Source of the DNA: Clostridiales bacterium
GTDB lineage: Bacteria > Bacillota > Clostridia > Lachnospirales > Anaerotignaceae
DNA: 22,526 bases
Direction of reading: 5' to 3'
Assembly (NCBI GenBank): GCA_018364635.1
Contig: JAGZLR010000033.1
Coordinates: forward strand, 1 to 22,526
Shown: piece by piece, positions 1 through 7,108 of the stretch
How the letters are laid out: each line of letters begins with the position of its first letter
Position numbering within the stretch: the stretch's first letter is position 1
Notes under the pieces: model-generated
The model's database searches: none
What the model was told of the DNA's origin: nothing
Seen by the model: only the letters and a program-made list of their open reading frames with translations
Position numbers and translations under genes: made by a program

Positions 1-1259
1 CAAATTATGTACGAGAGGGAACGCCACTCGATGAAGAGGCGTATATTAGGGGAACTAGTATCTATTTAGTTGACAGAGTCATACCGATGTTGCCGCATAA
101 ATTATGTAATGGCATTTGTTCTTTAAACCCGAAGGAAGATAGGCTGACATTAAGCTGTATTATGGAAATTACACCTCAGGGCAAGGTTATAAATCATAGA
201 ATAACAAAATCTATTATTTGTACCAACGAAAGAATGACTTATACAGATGTAAATAAAATAATCACTGAGAAGGACCCAGAACTGATGAAGCGGTATGAAC
301 CGCTGGTAGAAATGTTTTTACAGATGGATGAGCTTAGAAAAATTTTGAATCACCGCAGGAAAAGTAGAGGCTCTGTCAATTTTGAGCTGCCAGAAGCGAA
401 AATAGTTTTAGATGAGGCAGGACACCCGACAGAGATAAAACCATATGAAAAAAATGCAGCAACGAATTTGATTGAAGAATTTATGCTTGTTTGCAATGAA
501 ACGATAGCAGAAAATTTCTATTGGCAGGAGGTTCCATTTGTCTATAGAAATCATGAAAACCCAGATGAGGAGAAAGCTCAGCAATTAAAAATATTTTTAT
601 CCAACTTAGGATATCGTATCAAGGGAAAGGGGGAAATTCGTCCAAAAGCGTTGCAAAAAGTTTTAGAGGAATCCGAAGGAAAACCGGAAGAACATATTGT
701 GAGCCGAGTTGTGTTAAGAAGTATGAAGCAGGCAAAGTATATGGCGGACAATTTAGGGCATTTTGGGTTGGCTGCAAAATTCTACTGCCATTTTACTTCT
801 CCTATCCGGCGTTATCCAGACTTACAGATTCATCGTATCATTAAAGAGACATTAGACGGGAAAATGACACCAAAGCGCACCAAGTTTTTAACAAGACGGC
901 TACCAGATGTTGCAAAACAATGTTCTTTAAGAGAACGAGTAGCTGTGGATGCCGAACGAGAGACAGATCGGTTGAAAATGGTGGAGTTTATGTCCGATAA
1001 GATTGGTAATGTTTATGAGGGTATTATCTCAGGAGTGACAGGATGGGGCATTTATGTAGAACTTCCTAATACCGTAGAAGGAATGATTTATGTCAATGAT
1101 TTGTTAGATGATCACTATATATTTGAAGAAAAAAGTATGCAGTATACAGGGATTCATACTAAAAAAGTTTATCGCTTAGGGGATACAGTAAGAATCAAAG
1201 TATTGAAGGCGGATAAAGAAATGAAGACGATAGATTTTACATTTGCAGAAAATGAATAA
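1..1259 (+). CDS. rnr: Ribonuclease R, 3' part (gene runs off the left edge)
   Basis: RNase R is a processive 3'-to-5' exoribonuclease that degrades structured RNA and, with tmRNA/SmpB, the mRNA of stalled ribosomes. The open frame continues upstream of the first ATG (position 87) to the window edge; its first full codon is at 3. It reads NYVREGTPLDEEAY, a conserved stretch inside the RNB catalytic domain, so this is a truncated gene and not one starting at 87. The RNB motif HFTSPIRRYPDLQIHR lies near 790-837. A C-terminal S1 RNA-binding domain (YEGIISGVTGWGIYVEL) covers about 1012-1250. The metal-binding aspartates of RNB would lie upstream of the window. The protein ends soon after S1 without the long lysine-rich tail of some relatives. 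It lies upstream of smpB and ssrA, as in many Firmicutes, but with a reductase gene in between. Confidence 0.96.
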   Translation, partial: NYVREGTPLDEEAYIRGTSIYLVDRVIPMLPHKLCNGICSLNPKEDRLTLSCIMEITPQGKVINHRITKSIICTNERMTYTDVNKIITEKDPELMKRYEPLVEMFLQMDELRKILNHRRKSRGSVNFELPEAKIVLDEAGHPTEIKPYEKNAATNLIEEFMLVCNETIAENFYWQEVPFVYRNHENPDEEKAQQLKIFLSNLGYRIKGKGEIRPKALQKVLEESEGKPEEHIVSRVVLRSMKQAKYMADNLGHFGLAAKFYCHFTSPIRRYPDLQIHRIIKETLDGKMTPKRTKFLTRRLPDVAKQCSLRERVAVDAERETDRLKMVEFMSDKIGNVYEGIISGVTGWGIYVELPNTVEGMIYVNDLLDDHYIFEEKSMQYTGIHTKKVYRLGDTVRIKVLKADKEMKTIDFTFAENE

Positions 1260-1272
1260 TGGGGGAAGAAAA

Positions 1273-2184
1273 ATGAAGTTTCATCGAATTGCTATGGTTG
1301 GTTTAGGATCTATTGGAACGGTTTATGGCAAAATGTTGCTGGATACGTATGGTCATAACTTTAAAGTAATTGCGGGGGGAGAAAGAGCGGAAAGACTACG
1401 GCAAGGAGTTCATCTGAATGAGGAGGTGATCTATCCAGATGTTTTGGATCCAGGGCAAGAGGAATGGAAAGCAGACTTAGTTCTATTTTCTGTAAAAAAC
1501 TATCATCTTTCGCAGGCAATAAAAGATAGTTTGGGGGTAATAGACCGACATACCGTTCTCTTACCTTTGTTAAATGGTGTGACAGCGAGAGACGAGTTAT
1601 TAGCAGCCTACCCAGAAAATGAAGTTCTCTATGGCTTAGCGATAGGAATTGACGCGGTACGGGAAAATGGAAAAGTTATAAGTGAGAATCCTGGAAGGAT
1701 TCAATATGGTTGTGCAAAAAATTTGACTCTTTCACAGACAGTAGCTGCGACGAAGGAAGTATTTGACACGGCTAGTATACCGAATGAAGTATGTGAAGAT
1801 ATGGTACGGACTCTCTGGAAAAAATGGATGATCAATGTAGGGATTAATCAAGTACAGGCTGCGACGGGCTCTGATTATGCCGATATTAGAAATACAGAAT
1901 ATCTTCATGATATTATGCAAAAAGCGATGTATGAAGTTGTGAATGTGGCAAAGGCATATCATGTAAATTTAATAGAGAAAGACGTGACTGATTTTGAAAC
2001 GCTGTTGTTTACGTTCCCTGACCACAGCAAAACGTCTATGCTTCAGGATGTACAGGCAAAAAGAAAAACAGAGATTGATTCCTTTGCTGGTACAGTGGTG
2101 AAATTTGGAAAAGAAAAAGGCGTACCTACGCCAATCAATGAAACGATTTATGCATTTATTCGAGGAATTGAGCTGAATTATTGA
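1273..2184 (+). CDS. panE: 2-dehydropantoate 2-reductase (ketopantoate reductase family)
   Basis: This family reduces 2-dehydropantoate to pantoate with NADPH in the cytoplasm, a step towards pantothenate and CoA. The 303-residue length fits the family. The N-terminal Rossmann motif GLGSIG is at about residues 8-13, followed by the KNYHL segment, the LPLLNGV segment and the C-terminal helical domain (WKKWMINVGINQ). I chose the ATG at 1273 because GGGGGAAG sits just upstream. An in-frame TTG at 1243 would overlap the rnr stop and has no better ribosome site. The gene starts 13 bases after rnr and probably shares its transcript. Some members act on other 2-keto acids, and no other pantothenate gene is present, so the substrate is inferred from the family. 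Confidence 0.85.
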   Translation: MKFHRIAMVGLGSIGTVYGKMLLDTYGHNFKVIAGGERAERLRQGVHLNEEVIYPDVLDPGQEEWKADLVLFSVKNYHLSQAIKDSLGVIDRHTVLLPLLNGVTARDELLAAYPENEVLYGLAIGIDAVRENGKVISENPGRIQYGCAKNLTLSQTVAATKEVFDTASIPNEVCEDMVRTLWKKWMINVGINQVQAATGSDYADIRNTEYLHDIMQKAMYEVVNVAKAYHVNLIEKDVTDFETLLFTFPDHSKTSMLQDVQAKRKTEIDSFAGTVVKFGKEKGVPTPINETIYAFIRGIELNY

Positions 2185-2207
2185 GATTACTGTAATCGTA
2201 ATGTAAC

Positions 2208-2235
2208 TTGCATTTTCACCTCGATGTGCTATAAT
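2208..2235 (+). promoter_or_regulatory. Promoter of smpB (and probably ssrA)
   Basis: A -35 box TTGCAT (2208-2213) and a -10 box TATAAT (2230-2235) are 16 bases apart. The -10 is extended by an upstream TG (TGCTATAAT). Transcription would start near 2242, about 35 bases before smpB. A short hairpin GCATC/GATGC (about 2243-2258) follows in the leader. Confidence 0.7.
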
Positions 2236-2276
2236 AAATAGGCATCTATGATTGATGCATGTCGAGGTGAATTATA

Positions 2277-2750
2277 ATGGCGAAAGAAAAAACTTCAAAA
2301 CTGATTGCACAAAATAAAAAGGCATATCACGACTATTTTATAGAAGAAGTATTTCAAGCTGGTATTTCCCTTGCTGGAACAGAGGTGAAATCTCTGCGTC
2401 AAGGAAAATGCAGTTTAAAAGAAAGTTTTATTAGAATAGAAAGTGGCGAGGCATTGATTTATCATATGCATATCAGCCCATATGAACAGGGGAATATTTT
2501 TAATAAAGACCCTCTTCGGACTAGAAAACTTTTGTTGCATAAAAAGGAGATCCGTAAAATCCATGACGCAGTTCAAGCGACAGGTTATACGGTGGTGCCG
2601 TTAAAGGTATATTTTCATCATGGACTGGTGAAAATAGATGTTGGTATCGCAAAAGGTAAGAAATTATATGATAAAAGAGAGTCCATTGCGAAACAGGATC
2701 AGCGCCGTCAAGCAGAGAAAGAATTTAAGATTAGGAATTTGACGGTTTAA
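2277..2750 (+). CDS. smpB: SsrA-binding protein SmpB
   Basis: SmpB binds tmRNA and carries it into the empty A site of stalled ribosomes, where trans-translation tags the unfinished protein and frees the ribosome. The 157-residue protein has the diagnostic signatures: NKKAYHDYFIEE and the AGTEVKSLRQGKCSLKESF-type beta-barrel start, HISPYEQGN, and RKLLLHKKEI. The basic C-terminal tail (about residues 130-157) ends KEFKIRNLTV and would enter the mRNA channel. The ribosome site GAGGTGA precedes the ATG. The gene ends 15 bases before ssrA, so SmpB and its RNA partner are probably transcribed together. Confidence 0.98.
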   Translation: MAKEKTSKLIAQNKKAYHDYFIEEVFQAGISLAGTEVKSLRQGKCSLKESFIRIESGEALIYHMHISPYEQGNIFNKDPLRTRKLLLHKKEIRKIHDAVQATGYTVVPLKVYFHHGLVKIDVGIAKGKKLYDKRESIAKQDQRRQAEKEFKIRNLTV

Positions 2751-2765
2751 TTGGCTGATAAATAA

Positions 2766-3122
2766 GGGGCTGTAATGGTTTCGACGGGAGCTCTGAACAT
2801 AGAAATAGCCATCCGCAGGTTCTGGTTAGCTGCGTCAAAAAACCAGAGACTTTTAAAAAGAAACGACAAAGATTATAATTTAATCGCTGCCTAATTAATG
2901 GCAGTCGTCAGCCCTTGATTGCTCACAGTTAAGGTTTCTGGCGTCGACTTTGTGAGGCACTTTTTTTCCTAAGCTTTGCGGAGAAAAAAGAATCTATGAA
3001 GCTACTGATTGCTTTAGCCTGTTGTTTGGCGAAAGCAGGAGGGAATGTCAAAAAAGCAACTGTGATGGGAGAAGTTTTTATCGAAGGGTTTTCGGACAGG
3101 AGTTCGATTCTCCTCAGCTCCA
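2766..3122 (+). ncRNA. ssrA: Transfer-messenger RNA (tmRNA, SsrA)
   Basis: tmRNA acts as both tRNA and mRNA in ribosome rescue. The 5' end GGGGCTGTAATGGTTTCGACGGG pairs through GGGGCTG with CAGCTCC at 3115-3121, forming the acceptor stem with A3122 as discriminator. The T-arm is AGGAG-TTCGATT-CTCCT. The terminal CCA is not encoded (TTT follows), so it must be added after transcription. Pseudoknot 1 is visible: CGCAG/CTGCG interlocked with CTGGTT/AACCAG (ending at 2846). The tag frame ends at TAA 2892-2894 and reads RNDKDYNLIAA from 2859, aligning with the E. coli tag ANDENYALAA. The stop lies in the loop of a GCTGCC/GGCAGT hairpin, as in other tmRNAs. The apparent resume codon AGA is unusual (see findings). 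Confidence 0.96.
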
Positions 3123-3138
3123 TTTTTTATTTGTGAAT

Positions 3139-3184
3139 AACCCCCCTGAAGGTACAACATATACTGTATCTTCAAGGGGGTTTT
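3139..3184 (+). terminator. Terminator after ssrA
   Basis: A long stem pairs AACCCCC-TGAAG-TACA (3139-3156) with TGTA-CTTCA-GGGGGTT (3165-3182), with a few mismatches, and runs into TTTT. It would end the smpB-ssrA transcript. It also lies just beyond the stop of the converging gene at 3210, but the T-run on that side is poor. Confidence 0.85.
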
Positions 3185-3209
3185 AGCGTTATTATGAAAG
3201 GAAATTTGG

Positions 3210-4346
3210 TTACTTATCTATAGGCTGATAAGGTCTGCTGAGATTTGCTTTATATGGATTCGGTTTGATATAACGACCCCATTTGGTGTATACATATTCT
3301 GTATTATCTTGTGGTTCAATATATCGTTTGAGGGCATGAATAATGTACTCTTGATAAAGACTAATATCATTGATATTTGAGACACGTACTTTGATCTCTT
3401 TTTTATTTTCATCTGGCATGATTAGAGTAATTTGAGATTCATTTGAAATTACTCGTACAATCCATTTACGGACACTATTTTTATATAGAATTGCAAAGTA
3501 TGAATCAGTTGTTTTATAGGTAATATCCTCCATTTTAACAAAGTCATTTAATAATGTTTTTACCATGAGGAGAATATCAAGTTCAAGATCGCTAGGCATT
3601 TTTTCTGTAGGATTTTGTGTTGCATTGATGTATCCAGACTCATTGACAATAGATGTCATCTTTTTTTTAACTAGCTCATCAATATAATCATTCATTGCCT
3701 TTTTTAGAACTGGTTTGTATCGATCTAAAACATTTTGTGTTTTTACTCCTTTATAAAAATTTTTTAAAAATAATTTGAGAAATTCATCGGAGGGATCAGA
3801 TAAATTTTCTTGAAATTCTTGTTTAAAATAGAAAGAGGATTTTAAAATAGCGGCATTATCGATTAGTTTTTCTTCATCAAATTCCTCTTTTCTAAACTTT
3901 TGTATTTCAGAAATATCTTCGTCAGAAAGATTGAACATATTAAATTCGTAGAAGGTTTCTCTATCCATTTTATTAACTTCATTTAAATCAGTAAAAAATT
4001 TGTAATTAACCCCATTTGTCAATATGGCAAATCTAGCATTGGTTGTAGAAAAATATCTGAAAAGTTGGGAGTCATGTCTTTCAAGTTTCTTATTAATAGC
4101 TTTTGCCTCAATTAAAATAATGGGATGTCCATCTTTTATAATAGCGTAGTCAACTTTTTCACCCTTTTTAATCCCCACATCAGCTGTAAACTCTGGACAG
4201 AATTCATTTGGATTAAAGATGTCATAGCCAAGTAATTGAAAAAATGGCGCTATCATTGACATTTTTGTGGCTTCTTCTGTTTGAATGCTTTCTTTAATTC
4301 CTGATAGTTTTGCAGAAAATTGTTTTAGCTCTTTGTTAAAGTCCAT
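3210..4346 (-). CDS. Orphan nuclease-fold protein with type I restriction HsdR N-terminal domain
   Basis: This is a 378-residue protein with an N-terminal domain like that of the type I restriction R subunit (HSDR_N_2 type). The PD-(D/E)XK core is visible: D66 in KVDYAI and E80-A-K82 in ILIEAKAI, preceded by the PFFQLLGYDIFNP segment typical of the family. After about residue 160 comes a helical region and then a C-terminal domain (about 255-350) that I do not recognise. There is no helicase domain and no HsdM or HsdS gene nearby, so this is not a complete restriction system. Relatives are annotated as lone type I restriction endonuclease proteins; their job is not established. The start ATG follows GGGGGAG at good spacing. 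The gene lies convergent to and directly downstream of ssrA, a common insertion site for foreign DNA, and is flanked by unrelated transporter genes, so acquisition is plausible. A catalytic role in defence is inference. Confidence 0.8.
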   Translation of the reverse strand: MDFNKELKQFSAKLSGIKESIQTEEATKMSMIAPFFQLLGYDIFNPNEFCPEFTADVGIKKGEKVDYAIIKDGHPIILIEAKAINKKLERHDSQLFRYFSTTNARFAILTNGVNYKFFTDLNEVNKMDRETFYEFNMFNLSDEDISEIQKFRKEEFDEEKLIDNAAILKSSFYFKQEFQENLSDPSDEFLKLFLKNFYKGVKTQNVLDRYKPVLKKAMNDYIDELVKKKMTSIVNESGYINATQNPTEKMPSDLELDILLMVKTLLNDFVKMEDITYKTTDSYFAILYKNSVRKWIVRVISNESQITLIMPDENKKEIKVRVSNINDISLYQEYIIHALKRYIEPQDNTEYVYTKWGRYIKPNPYKANLSRPYQPIDK

Positions 4347-4444
4347 AGATACTCCCCCTTGTATTTATGATAATAGTTAATTCTATTTTACCATAAATAG
4401 TGACAAAATAAGAATAAAAAAATAATATTTTCCATGGTGTCCAT

Positions 4445-5305
4445 TTATTGATGTGAATTTTGAGAAACTTTGGAGTAGTACCAAATGCCGATAATTATAA
4501 TCAGTCCTCCAATAATGGTATTGACTTGAGGTATTTCCTTGAAGATTAATAAACCTAAAACCGAAGCAAATACTGGTTCCAACAATTTTGCTGTGGAAAC
4601 AAAGGAAGCATTCAGATATTTTAAAGCCCAGCTAAAAATACTATGTCCCATCAGGGTACAGATAACTGCAAGACATAGACCAAGGGACAGATTTTTCATT
4701 CCCCATGAAAAAAGTGAGAGATGATAAAAGGTAGCAGCAATGAAAACTGTGATTGCACTTGAGGTATATACCAAAGTCGTATATACAATGGTAGATGTTT
4801 TACGCCGGATGAGCGTGCCGATAATCGTATAAACAGCCATACAAAAAGCGCCGAATAATGCAATAAGATCACCAATAAAGATATCTTTTCCATAGGAGAT
4901 ATCACCATAGGCAACAATAATACTGCCAACAAATGTAATAAATATACCAATCCAGCCGTTTTTACTGATTTTTTCTCTCCATAGGAAAAATGAGCCAAGA
5001 GCGACAAAAAAAACCTCTGTATCTACTAAAACAACTGCAGAAGAAATACTGGTATAATTCAGTGACTCAAAATAACAAGCAAAATGAAGTCCTAAAAAGA
5101 TACCACTAATTCCAGAGAGAATCCAGTCTTTTTTTGTAAGCCCAAGAAGTTCTGGTCTTTTTTTGACGATGCATGGTAGCAGCAAAAGAGAAGAGAAAAA
5201 CATCCGATAAAAAACAAGAATCAGGGGAGGAGCAGTGGAAAAACGCACAAAGATAGCAGAAAATGACACGCCAATAACACCGAGTAGTAAAATTAGAATA
5301 TGCAT
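4445..5305 (-). CDS. EamA-family (drug/metabolite) transporter, second of a pair
   Basis: This integral membrane protein of 286 residues has about ten hydrophobic helices in two EamA repeats (about residues 1-135 and 145-280). Typical features are FSAIFVRFSTAPPLILVFYRM in the first helices, LGLHFACYFESLNYTSISSAVVL, and LLEPVFASVLGLLIFKE near the end of the second repeat. The family exports amino acids, nucleotides or other small metabolites, and the substrate cannot be read from sequence. The ATG has AAGAGGT upstream. It starts 21 bases after the stop of the other EamA gene, so the two are one transcription unit. They could work separately or as a pair. Confidence 0.9.
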   Translation of the reverse strand: MHILILLLGVIGVSFSAIFVRFSTAPPLILVFYRMFFSSLLLLPCIVKKRPELLGLTKKDWILSGISGIFLGLHFACYFESLNYTSISSAVVLVDTEVFFVALGSFFLWREKISKNGWIGIFITFVGSIIVAYGDISYGKDIFIGDLIALFGAFCMAVYTIIGTLIRRKTSTIVYTTLVYTSSAITVFIAATFYHLSLFSWGMKNLSLGLCLAVICTLMGHSIFSWALKYLNASFVSTAKLLEPVFASVLGLLIFKEIPQVNTIIGGLIIIIGIWYYSKVSQNSHQ

Positions 5306-5326
5306 AAGAAACCTCTTTTCACAAAA

Positions 5327-6211
5327 CTATCTGCTGTTTTTTGTAGGAAGATTGATGAGAATAACGGAAAAAAAGACAAGAATAATTCCAGCGAATTTAA
5401 TGAAAGTCGCTGATTCATGAAACATGAAAATGCCTAGAAGTGCTGCGACAACAGGCTCTATGGTTGCTATGATAGAGGCACTACTAGCTGGAATCCATTT
5501 AAGTCCTGTGGTATAAGCCAAATAGGGTAATGTAGCTGTGCTTAATGCAAAAGCAATAGCAAATGGCCAGCTACTACTTTCTGTCACATAGCCAAAAAAA
5601 GAAATTGGATTAACAAAGAAAGAAGAAAAAATGGCAGAGAGCAGAAAGGTATAGAAAGCAATTGTAATTGAACTATAACCACGACGAATGGCTAAGGTAC
5701 CAAAAATACTGTAAAGTGCATAGCCGAGACCAGAAAGTATACCAAGTCCTAAACCAAAGACTGTTATAGTACTGTTTTCATTCCAAAATTCTGTGACCAG
5801 AATACAGCCTGTAACTGTTAGAATTAAGGATAAAATTTTACGGCCATGAAGTTTTTCATGAAAAAAAAGAGCAGAAAATAACATAACGTAGCCAGGAGCT
5901 GTGTAAAGTAGTGAGGCAGCGATGCCAATACTGATAGAATTGATAGCTTTCATATAACACCAGCTAAAAAAGATGTAACTAAGAATACCAGTACCAATGA
6001 AATATTTTAGGTCTGAGATTTTTTTTAGTCGAAAAAGAGTTCTGTCTTTTAGTAAAATAAGTAAGAAAAGAATTACAGTGCTAATGGTTACTTTTAAAAA
6101 GAGCATTTCTAATTCATTGATACCTAACTGTGTTGTTTGTTTTGTAAATACTCCGATTGCACCCCAGGAAACCGCAGCATAGAGGATATATAAATAAGCA
6201 AGAATTTTCAT
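5327..6211 (-). CDS. EamA-family (drug/metabolite) transporter, first of a pair
   Basis: This is a 294-residue, roughly ten-helix transporter with two EamA repeats. Signatures are YAAVSWGAIGVFTKQ in helix 1, ASLLYTAPGYVMLFSALFFHE closing the first repeat, and ASIIATIEPVVAALLGIFMF closing the second. It probably moves small metabolites out of the cell; the substrate is unknown. I chose the ATG at 6211 because GGGAGG lies just upstream. An in-frame start nine codons earlier (6238) has no such site and would fall on the predicted -10 box. It leads a two-gene operon with the next EamA gene. Confidence 0.9.
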   Translation of the reverse strand: MKILAYLYILYAAVSWGAIGVFTKQTTQLGINELEMLFLKVTISTVILFLLILLKDRTLFRLKKISDLKYFIGTGILSYIFFSWCYMKAINSISIGIAASLLYTAPGYVMLFSALFFHEKLHGRKILSLILTVTGCILVTEFWNENSTITVFGLGLGILSGLGYALYSIFGTLAIRRGYSSITIAFYTFLLSAIFSSFFVNPISFFGYVTESSSWPFAIAFALSTATLPYLAYTTGLKWIPASSASIIATIEPVVAALLGIFMFHESATFIKFAGIILVFFSVILINLPTKNSR

Positions 6212-6237
6212 TTGTGCCTCCCATGAAATAAACTTCA

Positions 6238-6265
6238 ATTATATAGTAACGATTTTTATAGACAA
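6238..6265 (-). promoter_or_regulatory. Promoter of the EamA pair
   Basis: On the minus strand a perfect TATAAT (6238-6243) lies 16 bases from TTGTCT (6260-6265). The position leaves a short leader before the ATG at 6211, which supports that start over the one at 6238. Confidence 0.6.
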
Positions 6266-6285
6266 GTGCAAGGTTACAATAAAAT

Positions 6286-6315
6286 TTGATATTCCCATTT
6301 ACAGTAATTTATACT
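6286..6315 (+). promoter_or_regulatory. Promoter of the B3/B4 domain gene
   Basis: TTGATA (6286-6291) and TATACT (6310-6315) are 18 bases apart, with the coding start at 6342 preceded by AGAGGTGAG. It is divergent from the EamA promoter about 20 bases away. Confidence 0.6.
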
Positions 6316-6341
6316 ATAGTTTATGTAAGAGGTGAGTTAAA

Positions 6342-7025
6342 ATGGAAGTAATGTTGGATCAGCAAGTATTGAGCAAGTTTCCTGATACAAAAATTGCGAT
6401 ATTAAGATACAGCACAAGAGTAGATGAGTCTTCTGAAGCTTTCTGGAGCTATCTAAAAAAAGAAGTGCTTCCGGTAGTGGAAAAAAGTTTCAAGACGGCA
6501 GCAGTTTCGGAGCTTAAAAATATAGCATCTTCTCGTCGGGCGTATAAGTCGTTTGGAATAGACCCTAGCAGACACAGAATATCTTCTGAAAGTTTATTAA
6601 GAAGGATCAAACAGAAAAAAGAACTTTATCACATCAATACTGTAGTCGATACGAATAATTTAATTTCTATAATTTCAGGATTTTCTGTAGGTAGTTATGA
6701 TACAAAACGGATAGGAGAAAAGGTTGTAGTCCGACTGGGAAGAGAAAATGAGTTTTATGAAGGAATTGGAAGTGACAAGTTTCATTTAAGGAATCTTCCA
6801 GTTTTGGCTGATGAGAACGGAGCGTTTGGAAGTGCAACTAGGGATTCTAATCGGGCAATCATACAATTACAGACTACAGATATTATGACAGTTATTTATG
6901 GATTTACAGAAGAAGATATAGCGCAAGTACTTCATAATGCTGAAGAATATTTAAAAAAATTTGCTTTCGCAAAAGAAATTAAAACGGTTATTTTGGATGC
7001 AACAAATACTAAAGTGACATTATAA
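6342..7025 (+). CDS. Free-standing B3/B4 (PheT editing-like) domain protein
   Basis: This 227-residue protein resembles the B3/B4 domain found in the beta subunit of phenylalanyl-tRNA synthetase, which holds the editing site for mischarged Tyr-tRNA(Phe). Conserved segments are SSRRAYKSFGIDPSRHR with SSESLLRRI (about residues 67-93), LYHINTVVDTNNLISI (about 96-111) and the later GSATRDSNRAII part. There is no anticodon, helical or ATP-binding domain. Stand-alone relatives are widespread in Firmicutes without a firmly assigned role. Editing of free mischarged tRNA or D-amino acids is only a possibility. It is a single-gene unit with its own promoter and terminator. Confidence 0.85.
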   Translation: MEVMLDQQVLSKFPDTKIAILRYSTRVDESSEAFWSYLKKEVLPVVEKSFKTAAVSELKNIASSRRAYKSFGIDPSRHRISSESLLRRIKQKKELYHINTVVDTNNLISIISGFSVGSYDTKRIGEKVVVRLGRENEFYEGIGSDKFHLRNLPVLADENGAFGSATRDSNRAIIQLQTTDIMTVIYGFTEEDIAQVLHNAEEYLKKFAFAKEIKTVILDATNTKVTL

Positions 7026-7027
7026 TG

Positions 7028-7083
7028 AAAGAAGCGTGCTGTCTCATCAGATTTAAGCCAAGGAGACAGCACGCTTCTTTTTG
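7028..7083. terminator. Bidirectional terminator between the B3/B4 gene and the ABC operon
   Basis: A perfect 15-bp stem GAAGCGTGCTGTCTC (7031-7045) pairs with its complement at 7063-7077. It is flanked by AAA on the left and TTTTT on the right, so it can stop transcription from both sides. It serves the B3/B4 gene (stop 7025) and the converging permease gene (stop 7109). Confidence 0.92.
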
Positions 7084-7108
7084 TCTTTCCAACAAAATAG
7101 AAATTTGG

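Noticed and set aside
1243..1272. Upstream TTG start for panE
   Set aside because: It overlaps rnr and has no better ribosome site than the ATG at 1273 with GGGGGAAG before it.
1732..1962. Minus-strand open frame of 76 codons in panE
   Set aside because: Antisense to a conserved gene, no ribosome site or recognisable domain.
2929..3123. Minus-strand open frame of 64 codons
   Set aside because: It lies entirely inside the tmRNA gene and ends in its T-arm; a chance frame.
3100..4440. Integrated element with att repeats at ssrA
   Set aside because: I found no second copy of the tmRNA 3' end and no integrase in the window, so an active element is not supported.
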